Positions 40,512 to 50,715 of a DNA stretch of 64,000 bases are shown piece by piece; the stretch's first letter is position 1; every line of letters starts with the position of its first letter. This DNA is from Escarpia spicata (lineage: Eukaryota; Annelida; Polychaeta; Sabellida; Siboglinidae): NCBI GenBank assembly GCA_963995525.1, contig OZ023206.1, positions 63,943,204 through 64,007,203 of the forward strand, in the 5' to 3' direction. The translations under genes were made by a program, and so were the position numbers. The notes beneath the pieces were generated by a model. The model was not told the origin of the DNA, did not search any database, and saw only the letters and a list, made by a program, of their open reading frames with translations.

Positions 40512-40584
40512 GCTGTGGATTCTCCGTGCACCGTCGTCGTGGGTCGTCCGACTCATAGACGACTTCCCCGGGAGGATTGGTTTG
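40512..40584 (+). CDS. LRR exon 4, possibly terminal
   Basis: Acceptor CTCCCTTCCAG before 40512. It reads LWILRAPSSWVVRLIDDF then PGRIGL, a closing LRR strand followed by a non-repeat segment. A good donor (GTAAGT) follows at 40585. Without splicing there the frame instead stops at TAA 40645-40647, so this may be the last coding exon. No further exon was recognised before the LINE at 41.2 kb. Confidence 0.62.
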
Positions 40585-40647
40585 GTAAGTTACTTCTCTA
40601 CAATCGCCGCCCACGTCACACACACCAACCACACAACTATCAAATAA

Positions 40648-41206
40648 CACACCCTCACAACTCTGTCCAACTCATCAACGACCTCCGAATGTCCCCAAAT
40701 GTCGACTTTATTAGACACGACTGTAAAAAGTGCCGCGAATGATAAACAACAACGTCCGACCGACCTTCACCTTAGTTCACGTCAGACGTACGGGCGGCTG
40801 TGCCATATATCACAAAGTATTAACATTCGCCGGAGTTGCTATGTCTGACGTGGCAGTCGGTGAAATGTACAATGAAACATTTAGTGATTTTGAAACAGGT
40901 TTTAATCGTGGCTAGATGGAAAAGTGGAAAACACTGGAAAACTAACAAAGTCAGGGGGGTAAATTAATAGGCCTACTAGATTGTTTTGATATATATGTCT
41001 TTACCCGAGTTCCCGTCATATAGGTCAGGGTTTTAATAGCATGACTCTTCATAGATTTGATCATTTCATTCACTACTGTAGTTCAGTGATTCTTTATACA
41101 TAGCCATCTATACTAGCAGTAATCGCATGCAATTATGCACGATGTATGTACCAAACAAATAATTCCGGATAGCGCCCAGGGGGTCTATAGCCGAATATAA
41201 CTGGCC
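40648..41206. other. No further exon recognised
   Basis: AT-rich sequence between the last LRR exon and the 5' edge of CR1 copy A. A 3' UTR of the LRR gene may lie here but no clear AATAAA was seen. Confidence 0.4.
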
Positions 41207-44174
41207 AACTAGATTCGCAGGGGGGATTCACAGAGAAGCCTGAAACTGGAGGCATATATAAAGACAGCAGAAATAAATCGGCAAAGAACAGCCTGGAAAA
41301 CTGTTCTGAATCAGGATATAAATGCATTTGTTTAAATGCAAGGAGCATAGTAAACAAAAGAAGTGAACTAAACATTATGGTAGAAGATATTGACCCTCAC
41401 ATAATAGGTATAACCGAATCGTGGGCCACCACTGATATATCAGATGCCGAATTGGGACTAACAGGATATGTAATGTTTAGGAAAGATAGAATAGGAAGAA
41501 AGGGAGGTGGAGTTATTTTATATATTAAAGAATCTATCCTGGCTTATGAAATAAAATTAGAAAGAGAAGCAGATTGCGAAGAAGCTGTTTGGTGTAACAT
41601 AGTTACAGGAAACTCAACGTTAACAGTTGGGTTAGTTTATCGAAGTCCAAACATAAGCATAGAAGAGAATGAAAAAATACAAAACGCTATAAGGGAAGTA
41701 AGCAAACGGAACTGTATTATTATGGGGGACTTTAACCATGGGCATATACAATGGAAATCTCTACAGAGTATGGGGAGTGAGGACCACAAGTTTTTAGTTT
41801 TAGTACAAGATAGTTTCCTTTCTCAACATGTGCTAGAACCAACCAGGGGAGAGAATGTGTTAGACTTAGTTTTGTCCTCACAGAAAGAATTAGTTGACAA
41901 TGTCAAGATATGTGAGCCACTGGGGAGTAGTGATCACAACCAGATACATTTTACCATCAAAGTAAAATCAGAAAGGAATAGTAAAAAGCAGTATAGGAGA
42001 AATTTCCACAAAGGAAGGTATAAGGACATGAGGAAATATTTAGCAAAGATAGACTGGAATAACACACTGAAGAACAAGACAGCAACCGAATGCTGGAATA
42101 TCTTAAATAGTGAAATTAAGTGCATAGTCGATAAATTTGTACCTTTCAAAAAACAAGGGAAACGGTCTAAAAAAAAACACTTATCGAAAGAAGCCATTAG
42201 AAAAATGATGTGGAAGTCATATAGATGTACTGGAAATGATGAAGACTACAACATTTATAAAGAAGCACTTAATCAAGCTACAGCTGAAATTAGAAATTCA
42301 AAGAGAAGCTATGAAAAAAAATTAGCTAGTAATATAAAACATGACAGTAAGAGTTTTTATGCGTATATTCGAAGCAAACAGAAAGTTCAGGATAAGGTCG
42401 GTCCTCTAGAATATAGTGCTGGAAATACAATATCAGAGGGATTCTTAATGGCAGAAGACCTGAATGAGTATTTTAGTTCAGTGTTTACCAGGGAAGATAT
42501 TAGTTCACTGCCAGTACCAGAGGCTAAGTTCAAGGGGGCAGATTCAGACTATTTAGGACAGTTAGTTGTAACCTCGGAAATGGTAGCTAAGAAAATAAGG
42601 GCTATGAAGGATAATAAATCACCTGGAGTGGACGGGATTCCGCCCAAACTACTATTGGAAATTGTAGAACAAATTAGCGCACCGCTTGCAACAGTTTTCA
42701 ATTTGTCATTAGAAGAGGGAGTGGTTCCTTTAGAATGGAAAGAGGCAAACATTATACCGTTATTTAAAAAAGGTTCGAGAAACAAGTCAGAGAACTATAG
42801 ACCAGTGAGTTTAACATCAGTGATTTGCAAATTATTAGAAAGACTAATTAAAGATCACATGGTGGATTTTCTTGTTAAACATAACTTGATAAACCCATCT
42901 CAACATGGGTTTTTAAAAGCGAGGTCATGCTTAACAAATATGTTATGTTTTTTGGAAGACATCACTAGGTGGGTAGATGAGGGATCACCAGTAGATATCA
43001 TCTATTTAGATTTTCTAAAAGCTTTCGACAAAGTACCACATCAAAGATTACTCCTTAAGCTAAAGGCCCATGGCATAGGAAATGGTATAATAAACTGGAT
43101 AGAAAAATGGCTGAATGACAGAAGACAACGTGTAGTAGTTGATGGGGAGGCTTCAAACTGGAAATCGGTATTGAGTGGGGTACCACAGGGATCAGTACTA
43201 GGACCTATATTATTCTTAATATATATCAACGATTTGGACGATGATATAACAAGCAAGGTGTTAAAATTTGCGGATGATACAAAAGTGTTTAGAAGGATTA
43301 AAAGTGATGGAGACAGACAGCATTTACAAGATGATCTTGATAGGTTGATCAAATGGTCTGAAAAGTGGCAAATGTTGTTCAATTTTGGGAAATGTAAATG
43401 CCTCCACACAGGTCATGGGAATGAAGAGGTAAAATATAAAATGGGGGATACTGTTCTAAGTACTACTGTAAAAGAAAAGGACTTAGGGTTAACCATTAGT
43501 GCTGATATGAAGGTTTCAGAGCAGTGCGGAATTGCAGCGTCAAAGGGAAATCAAATCCTTGGATTAATTAGGCGAAATATAGCGTATAAGAAAAAAGAAT
43601 TAATAGTACCGCTGTACAAAACAATAGTGAGGCCTCATTTAGAATATTGTGTACAAGCATGGAGGCCATATCGCAAGAAGGACATAGATATGCTAGAAAG
43701 AGTACAGAGGAGAGCGACTAAAATGATACCAAATCTGAGGGATCTTAGTTATGAAATACGCCTAAAAGAATGTGGTTTAACAACACTAGAGACCAGGAGA
43801 TTGAGAGGAGATCACACAGAAGTGTTTAACATATTGAATGGTTATGAAAATATTGATAGAAACATTTTTTTCTCAGTTAAGAAAGATAGAAGGACCAGAG
43901 GACATGAAGCTACATTAGTAAAGGAGCAGTGTAGATTAGATATAAGAAAGTTCTCATTCTCACAAAGGACTGTAAATGAATGGAACATATTATCTCCTGA
44001 TTGTGTTGGTGCTAGTAGCGTGAATATGTTTAAAAATAAAATCGACACACACCTTAAAAAGGCGGGATACATGTAGATAAAAAGTATTGGACTCTCGATA
44101 AGCCAAAAGTCTTCCTTGTCCAACTGCCATCCAGAGTAATTTTCTGGTTGGCAATCTTGTTAAATCTTGTTAAA
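41207..44174 (+). mobile_element. CR1-type LINE copy A, 5'-truncated with intact ORF2
   Basis: Homology to copy B starts at AACTAG (41207), inside the ORF1/ORF2 junction heptamer, so ORF1 and the 5' UTR are missing. This is the usual 5' truncation from incomplete reverse transcription. The element ends in a 3' hairpin and two ATCTTGTTAA units at about 44154-44174. No convincing target duplication was found. Between about 42484 and 44076 it differs from copy B by about 15 of 531 residues, so insertion was recent. Confidence 0.93.
41377..44076 (+). CDS. CR1-type LINE ORF2: endonuclease / reverse transcriptase, intact
   Basis: 899 codons from ATG 41377, but the frame is open back to 41207 and the first endonuclease motif (LNARSIVNKRSEL) lies upstream of that ATG. 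The ATG is therefore unlikely to be the natural start. APE endonuclease blocks: IGITESW, KGGGVILYI, IMGDFNHGHIQW and GSSDHNQIHF. RT blocks: NYRPVSLTSVICKLLERL, QHGFLKARS, IIYLDFLKAFDKVPH, SGVPQGSVLGPILFLIYIND and catalytic LKFADDTKVF. The C-terminal domain (RPHLEYCVQAWRPY, RRATKMIP, SQRTVNEWN) ends KKAGYM. It would nick DNA and prime reverse transcription of LINE RNA. One in-frame 15-nt deletion relative to copies B and C removes five codons after AIRK (about 42205). Confidence 0.93.
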   Translation: MVEDIDPHIIGITESWATTDISDAELGLTGYVMFRKDRIGRKGGGVILYIKESILAYEIKLEREADCEEAVWCNIVTGNSTLTVGLVYRSPNISIEENEKIQNAIREVSKRNCIIMGDFNHGHIQWKSLQSMGSEDHKFLVLVQDSFLSQHVLEPTRGENVLDLVLSSQKELVDNVKICEPLGSSDHNQIHFTIKVKSERNSKKQYRRNFHKGRYKDMRKYLAKIDWNNTLKNKTATECWNILNSEIKCIVDKFVPFKKQGKRSKKKHLSKEAIRKMMWKSYRCTGNDEDYNIYKEALNQATAEIRNSKRSYEKKLASNIKHDSKSFYAYIRSKQKVQDKVGPLEYSAGNTISEGFLMAEDLNEYFSSVFTREDISSLPVPEAKFKGADSDYLGQLVVTSEMVAKKIRAMKDNKSPGVDGIPPKLLLEIVEQISAPLATVFNLSLEEGVVPLEWKEANIIPLFKKGSRNKSENYRPVSLTSVICKLLERLIKDHMVDFLVKHNLINPSQHGFLKARSCLTNMLCFLEDITRWVDEGSPVDIIYLDFLKAFDKVPHQRLLLKLKAHGIGNGIINWIEKWLNDRRQRVVVDGEASNWKSVLSGVPQGSVLGPILFLIYINDLDDDITSKVLKFADDTKVFRRIKSDGDRQHLQDDLDRLIKWSEKWQMLFNFGKCKCLHTGHGNEEVKYKMGDTVLSTTVKEKDLGLTISADMKVSEQCGIAASKGNQILGLIRRNIAYKKKELIVPLYKTIVRPHLEYCVQAWRPYRKKDIDMLERVQRRATKMIPNLRDLSYEIRLKECGLTTLETRRLRGDHTEVFNILNGYENIDRNIFFSVKKDRRTRGHEATLVKEQCRLDIRKFSFSQRTVNEWNILSPDCVGASSVNMFKNKIDTHLKKAGYM

Positions 44175-44485
44175 CTAAATTAATAAAGTCGTAGAACGTA
44201 GTTATGACAACGGATGAAAATTGCACTATTTCTGATTCGTTTGAGAGGAAAACAATCTTACCATTAAATACTGCATAATTATGTTTTTACTAGACAAGTC
44301 ACGTCCTCGTGAAATGAACAACTTTGAAATCGCCGTTCTGGCCAAATGTGTCATATGGCACAGTTTCACGAAGTGCCATCACGTTCCTTACAGCGATAGT
44401 CCACGGAATATCAACTGTAGTTGTGCTCATTAAATACTGTATTATATTTATAAAACTCAGTCAGTGTATATATATGTTTACAGAC

Positions 44486-45215
44486 ATGACCCCTTCCTGG
44501 TCACACACGACTTCCGGCCATATGACTCCCGGTCACACCACTAAAGATGACACCACTCCCGGTCACACCAATACAAATGACACAACACCCAGTCACATTA
44601 TTACAGATGACACGACTCCCGGTCACACCACTACAGATGACACGACTCCCGGTCACACCACTACAGATGACACGACTCCCGGTCACACCATTACAGACTA
44701 CACGACATCCAGTCGCACTACTACAGACGACACGACTCCCGGTCACACCACGACAGACGACACGACACGACATCCAGTCACACCACTACAGATGACACGA
44801 TTCCGGGTCACACCATTACAGACTACACGACATCCAGTCGCACTACTACAGACGACACGACTCCCGGTCACACCACGACAGACGACACGACACGACATCC
44901 AGTCACACCACTACAGATGACACGACACCCAGTCGCACTACTACAGATGGCACGATTCCCGGTCACACCACTACATATGACACCACTCCTGTCTACACCA
45001 CTACAGATGTCACCAGTCCCAGTCACACCAATACAGATGACATCACTCTCGGCCACACCACTACTGTGTAACAGATGATACGACTACCGTTCACACCACG
45101 ACATATGACTCCACTCCCGATTACTACACTACATACACTACTGGAGGCGCCACTACTGAAGACAACGCTACTGAAGACACCACTACTGTAGACACCACTA
45201 CTTAAGACAACACTA
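44486..45215 (+). repeat. 30-bp tandem repeat, partly open as Thr/Asp/Pro-rich frame
   Basis: Units of GACACGACTCCCGGTCACAC followed by CACTACAGAT read as ten-residue repeats DTTPGHTTTD. The frame is open from 44324 to about 44920 but is shifted by a CACGA insertion near 44765. A block of about 124 bp (starting near 44760 and again near 44884) is duplicated within the array, and the right part degenerates. TTTACAG at 44480-44486 could be a splice acceptor. Mucin-like in composition, but no flanking domain supports a gene. Confidence 0.85.
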
Positions 45216-46518
45216 CTTACGAAGACAGTTTGACTAAGATTGACTCGAGTGTATCGCTACGAAAGGAGGAGCTACTGTACATGCAAACATTTTATAAGAC
45301 CAAAGTGTGCAGTGATTGTGTACACAGCTGAACTATTGTTTAGCACTGTATATAATGTCGGATACCTACATCTACAACATGGTATGCGTGGTTGGCATAT
45401 TGCATCAGGGGAATGTGTCCGAACTGTTGCGGCTGCATTATATCCAACATTGGTCATCATTAACACGGGTAACAAGTTATATTCACCTTTCCCCGATTTG
45501 TTCATGTAGAGTTGTCTCACGTAGAGTTAGAGTTAGGTGTAGTGTTATATCGCTATAAATGGAAATAATGCAGTAAGTCTTAGATTAGACGAACACCAGG
45601 CGTTTGATTGGCCGGTCATTTGTCTTTACTTTTATAATCATCAGAGGCGAGTTTAGTACGTTAATTGAATACTAGTTACACGGTCGGATTTCACCAAACT
45701 ACATTACTACACGTGTATATATCTTAACTTTGTATCATTTATTGTAATATAAATATACTGTTTTTGTCTACGTATTTCTTGTTTTTATTTGAACATGCTG
45801 ATTATCTGTTTGATATAAAAACACTATTACTATACTAGTAATTTTAATATGACTTCAAAGCGTTTACCTATATTTTCAATTATAGTTTATTAGCATCTGC
45901 CCAATCAATGTTCTTGTAACACTTGCAATACCTAATGAGTTTGTGGATTGAAGATTCTTTTGTAAAATTATAGTTCAATTTGTTGTTCTTAATTCTCTCT
46001 AAATTGCACATGTGTCACCCATATTGTACGTCATACGCTTAGGGAACTGGGTGGTCTTTGGGTCAGCGTAGGGAAAAGCCATACATGGAGGTGTAGTAGG
46101 TCTTGGTGGACTTGGGTCATCAGCCCGGCTCGACTACCCCCGGAACTACCGTCCCACCCCTCCATCGGCAATCATTACACCTAATGAAAGTTCATAGGTC
46201 TAAACATGGACAATTGGCATTTTTGTATATTATTAGCTATGCATGTTCATTTATTCTTCTGTTGAATTATTTATAAATACACATGCGACAAGTGAATATA
46301 TTGATATGTCCACAATGGGTGGGGTCTTTCTCAAAACGAACATAGGCGGTCTAGGCCTAGTTTCGGGGGGGGGGGGGGGGGGGCGAACAGCCATCGCTAC
46401 AAGGGGTGGGCTCTGAAAAGTCAAAATTTTGTGCGACGGCTATGTGGATGGCACCTATTCGGGAAAAATACGCAGGGCCTAACAAACTACAGCATGGACA
46501 TGCATGGTGACGTAATCA
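45216..46518. other. No gene seen
   Basis: AT-rich, with a G19-20 homopolymer at about 46364-46383. The two halves of the reading frames at 45240-45560 have no recognised domain. Confidence 0.4.
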
Positions 46519-46580
46519 TTTAACAAGATTTAACAAGATTGCCATCCAGAAAATTACTCTGGATGCCAGTTGGACAAGGA
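46519..46580 (-). other. LINE 3' terminus: stem-loop plus tandem decamer tail
   Basis: On minus: CATCCAGA, then GTAATTT, then TCTGGATG form a perfect 8-bp hairpin, followed by GCA and two ATCTTGTTAA units. Copies A (44125-44174) and C (9727-9785) have the same arrangement, with the hairpin partly conserved. CR1 and L2 relatives end in short tandem repeats and their RTs recognise 3' terminal structures, so this is the likely RT-binding/priming end. Confidence 0.7.
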
Positions 46581-46616
46581 AGCCTTTTGGCTTATCGAGA
46601 GTCCAATACTTTTTAT

Positions 46617-49498
46617 CTACATGTATCCCGCCTTTTTAAGGTGTGTGTCGATTTTATTTTTAAACATATTCACGCTACTAGCACCAACACAATCAGGAGA
46701 TAATCTGTTCCATTCATTTACAGTCCTTTGTGAGAATGAGAACTTTCTTATATATAATCTACACGGCTCCTTTACTAATGTAGCTTCATGTCCTCTGGTC
46801 CTTCTATCTTTCTTAACTGAGAAAAAAATGTTTCTATCAATATTTTCATAACCATTCAATATTTTAAACACTTCTATGTGATCTCCTCTCAATCTCCTGG
46901 TCTCTAGTGTTGTTAAACCACATTCTTTTAGGCGTATTTCGTAACTAAGATCCCTCAGATTTGGTATCATTTTAGTCGCTCTCCTCTGTACTCTTTCTAG
47001 CATATCTATGTCCTTCTTGCGATATGGCCTCCATGCTTGTATACAATATTCTAAATGAGGCCTCACTATTGTTTTGTACAGCGGTACTATTAATTCTTTT
47101 TTCTTATACGCTATATTTCGCCTAATTAATCCAAGGATTTGATATCCCTTTGACGCTGCAATTCCGCACTGCTCTGAAACCTTCATATCAGCACTAATGG
47201 TTAACCCTAAGTCCTTTTCTTTTACAGTAGTACTTAGAACAGTACCCCCCATTTTATATTTTACCTCTTCATTCCCATGACCTATGTGGAGGCATTTACA
47301 TTTCCCAAAATTGAACAGCATTTGCCACTTTTCAGACCATTTGATCAACCTATCAAGATCATCTTGTAAATGCTGTCTGTCTCCATCACTTTTAATCCTT
47401 CTAAACACTTTTGTATCATCCACAAATTTTAACACCTTGCTTGTTATATCATCGTCCAAATCGTTGATATATATTAAGAATAATATAGGTCCTAGTACTG
47501 ATCCCTGTGGTATCCCACTCAATACCGATTTCCAGTTTGAAGCCTCCCCATCAACTACTACACGTTGTCTTCTGTCATTCAGCCATTTTTCTATCCAGTT
47601 TATTATACCATTTCCTATGCCATGGGCCTTTAGCTTAAGGAGTAATCTTTGATGTGGTACTTTGTCGAAAGCTTTTTGAAAATCTAAATAGATGATATCT
47701 ACTGGTGATCCCTCATCTACCCACCTAGTGATGTCTTCCAAAAAACATAACATATTTGTTAAGCATGACCTCGCTTTAAAAAACCCATGTTGAGATGGGT
47801 TTATCAAGTTATGTTTAACAAGAAAATCCACCATGTGATCTTTAATTAGTCTTTCTAATAATTTGCAAATCACTGATGTTAAACTCACTGGTCTACAGTT
47901 CTCTGACTTGTTTCTCGAACCTTTTTTAAATAAAGGTATAATGTTTGCCTCTTTCCATTCTAAAGGAACCACTCCCTCTTCTAATGACAAATTGAAAACT
48001 GTTGCAAGCGGTGCGCTAATTTGTTCTACAATTTCCAATAGTAGTTTGGGCGGAATCCCGTCCACTCCAGGTGATTTGTTATCCTTCATAGCCCTTATTT
48101 TCTTAGCTACCATTTCCGAGGTTACAACGAACTGTCCTAAATAGTCTGAATCTGCCCCCTTGAACTTAGCCTCTGGTACTGGCAGTGAACTAATATCTTC
48201 CCTGGTAAACACTTAACTAAAATACTCATTCAGGTCTTCTGCCATTAAGAATCCCTCTGATATTGTATTTCCAGCACTATCTTCTAGAGGACCGACCTTA
48301 TCCTGAACTTTCTGTTTGCTTCGAATATACGCATAAAAACTCTTACTGTCATGTTTTATATTACTAGCTAATTTGTTTTCATAGCTTCTCTTTGAATTTC
48401 TAATTTCAGCTGTGGCTTGATTAAGTGCTTCTTTATAAATGTTGTAGTCTTCATCATTTCCAGTACATCTATATGACTTCCACATAATTTGTTTATACTT
48501 AATTTTTCTAATGGCTTCTTTCGATAAGTGTTTCTTTTTAGACCGTTTCCCTTGTTTTTTGAAAGGTACAAATTTATCGACTATGCACTTAATTTCACTA
48601 TTTAAGATATTCCAGCATTCGGTTGCTGTCTTATTCTTCAGTGTGTTATTCCAGTCTATCTTTGCTAAATATTTCCTCATGTCCTTATACCTTCCTTTGT
48701 GGAAATTTCTCCTATACTGCTTTTTACTATTCCTTTCTGATTTTACTTTGATGGTAAAATGTATCTGGTTGTGATCACTACTCCCCAGTGGCTCACATAT
48801 CTTGACATTGTCAACTAATTCTTTCTGTGAGGACAAAACTAAGTCTAACACATTCTCTCCCCTGGTTGGTTCTAGCACATGTTGAGGAAGGAAACTATCT
48901 TGTACTAAAACTAAAAACTTGTGGTCCTCACTCCCCATACTCTGTAGAGATTTCCATTGTATATGCCCATGGTTAAAGTCCCCCATAATAATACAGTTCC
49001 GTTTGCTTACTTCCCTTATAGCGTTTTGTATTTTTTCATTCTCTTCTATGCTTATGTTTGGACTTCATAAACTAACCCAACTGTTAAAGTTGAGTTTCCT
49101 GTAACTATGTTACACCAAACAGCTTCTTCGCAATCTGCTTCTCTTTCTAATTTTATTTCATAAGCCTGGATAGATTCTTTAATATATAAAATAACTCCAC
49201 CTCTCTTTCTTCCTATTCTATCTTTCCTAAACATTACATATCCTGTTAGTCCCAATTCGGCATCTGATATATCAGTGGTGGCCCACGATTCGGTTATAGC
49301 TATTATATGAGGGTCAATATCTTCTACCATAATGTTTAGTTCACTTCTTTTGTTTACTATGCTCCTTGCATTTAAACAAATGCATTTATATCCTGATTCA
49401 GAACAGTTTTCCAGGCTGTTCTTTGCCGATTTATTTCTGCTGTCTTTATCTATGCCTCCAGTTTCAGGCTTCTCTGTGAATCCCCCCTGCGAATCTAG
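46617..49498 (-). pseudogene. CR1-type LINE ORF2, two inactivating changes
   Basis: Same protein as copy A. It begins in the -1 frame at CTA 49498, directly after the slippery heptamer; the frame is open upstream only to TGA 49526-49528. A single base present in copies A and C is missing between 49066 and 49067 (GLVYRSPN region), shifting the frame within the endonuclease. A second break is TCA to TAA at 48213-48215 (YFSSVFT region), between endonuclease and RT. The catalytic box reads FVDD instead of FADD. The 5-codon segment lost in copy A (IKYKQ) is present here. All other endonuclease and RT motifs are retained. Confidence 0.92.
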
Positions 49499-50715
49499 TT
49501 TAAATAGATGCAGCCTGTCCCACTGTCAACAGATTGCAGCAAGTTCTCTGAGAAAACTGCTGCCCCCTTTCCACTTAGATGTAGGCCATCTCTCATGTAC
49601 ATATCTTCCCTCCCAACAAAGTATCCCCATAAATCTACGAATCCCACCCCCTCTTCTTTACACATCTGCTCAACTAGTGCGTTGATCGCCATCCTCTTGC
49701 AGTTTCTATATGTCGGCCCCCTTCCTCCCATTACTGGCAAAATTCCTGAGAGGATAATCTGTTCTACTCTTGTCTTCTTTAACTTCTTCACTAACTGTCT
49801 GTACTTCTGAACTATCCCAGTTGTTCCCTCCCTCTCTGCGTTATTTGTCCCTACATGTACTAGTATAGACCCTCCCTTGCCATGCCCCAGTACCTTCTCT
49901 ACCCTTTCAGTTACATGTTCTATCCTAGCCCCCGGTAGACAAACAACGACGTCCTCCCCCTCGCTTAGAGTCTTATCTGTCTTTCTCATAATCGAATCGC
50001 CCATAAACACCCTCTCTTTCCTCATTGCCCCCTCAATCACTGCCTCAGTGTAGCTCTTTCTACGGTTTGCATCTGTCTGGTTGTAATCTTGTTCCCCTGT
50101 CTTATGCTCTCCCGTCACAATCTCGTCCGTTCCATTCTTTCCTGACGCTGTTTCTCTTGTCACCTTTCTTCCTGTCATCGTCCCTCCCGACTTCTCTTCT
50201 GTCACATGTACTCTCACTTCCTTTCTTCCCGTCATCTTTTCTCCCATTGCATTTTCTTCTCTCCTCTCCCGTCTCTTTTTCCCTCCTACCTCTTTCTCTA
50301 CGGTCACTTTCTCTCCTGCCACCTTCACACCTGTCACATTTCCTGCCGTCGATCCTCCACTTTCTTCCCCTCCGATCACCTTCCCTCCTCTCAGTCTCCT
50401 TTCCTCGGTCTTGTTGCCACTACTCTGCTCCTTCAGTTTCACAGTATTCCCAACTTTATCCCTGTCGTCTCTCTCCATTCCGTCTGTCTCCTTGCTGATT
50501 CTCATCTCCATCCCCTTCACAATATCTACCAACCTAGCTACCTCTTTCTCCAGACATTTCACCTTCCAACACCCCACGCACTGAAAGGTGAATCCCTCTT
50601 CCTTGGTTTCTGTCCATGACTTCGTACAGCCGGATAAGGCAAAATCTACCCAACTGTGGCAGTCGTCGCACACCAAGTGTCTCTTTGCCTTGACTTGCCG
50701 CTTGCAAGGCGCCAT
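49495..50715 (-). CDS. CR1-type LINE ORF1: PHD-like finger and SGNH esterase
   Basis: 406 codons, intact. Residues about 15-60 contain a Cys-rich finger (VCDDCHSW, SGC, FQCVGCWKVKC) resembling the PHD-like finger of CR1 ORF1 proteins. Residues about 60-215 are Lys/Glu/Gly/Thr-rich with repeated G-x-K-V/M-T phrases, probably disordered and nucleic-acid binding. Residues about 235-400 form an SGNH-hydrolase domain: FMGDSIMRK (nucleophile Ser), VHVGTNNAE (Asn), DGLHLSGKG (Asp/His). An esterase in ORF1 is known for the CR1 clade; its substrate is unsettled. The start is the first ATG (MAPCKRQVKAKRH), after an AT-rich leader with in-frame stops. The stop codon directly follows TTTAAAC. Confidence 0.9.
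   Translation of the reverse strand: MAPCKRQVKAKRHLVCDDCHSWVDFALSGCTKSWTETKEEGFTFQCVGCWKVKCLEKEVARLVDIVKGMEMRISKETDGMERDDRDKVGNTVKLKEQSSGNKTEERRLRGGKVIGGEESGGSTAGNVTGVKVAGEKVTVEKEVGGKKRRERREENAMGEKMTGRKEVRVHVTEEKSGGTMTGRKVTRETASGKNGTDEIVTGEHKTGEQDYNQTDANRRKSYTEAVIEGAMRKERVFMGDSIMRKTDKTLSEGEDVVVCLPGARIEHVTERVEKVLGHGKGGSILVHVGTNNAEREGTTGIVQKYRQLVKKLKKTRVEQIILSGILPVMGGRGPTYRNCKRMAINALVEQMCKEEGVGFVDLWGYFVGREDMYMRDGLHLSGKGAAVFSENLLQSVDSGTGCIYLN
49498..49504 (-). promoter_or_regulatory. Candidate -1 ribosomal frameshift site TTTAAAC
   Basis: In the ORF1 frame the end reads TAT TTA AAC TAG, so T-TTA-AAC is in the exact phase of the canonical X-XXY-YYZ slippery heptamer and the stop is the next codon. 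A one-base slip back continues as TTT AAA CTA GAT into ORF2, in frame with the endonuclease/RT. The heptamer is followed by eight bases and then CAGG, which can pair with CCTG about 18 bases on; GCCT/AGGC can also pair. These stems are short, so a stimulatory structure is only tentative. Copy C keeps the heptamer at 11462-11468. Confidence 0.55.

Noticed and set aside
43842..44123. Antisense frames within LINE ORF2 copies A and B
   Set aside because: Shadows of the RT gene; identical pairs occur in both copies for that reason.
50025..50498. 157-codon open frame antisense to LINE ORF1
   Set aside because: It is the shadow of the Lys/Glu-rich ORF1 linker read on the opposite strand (Ser/Leu/Pro-rich).
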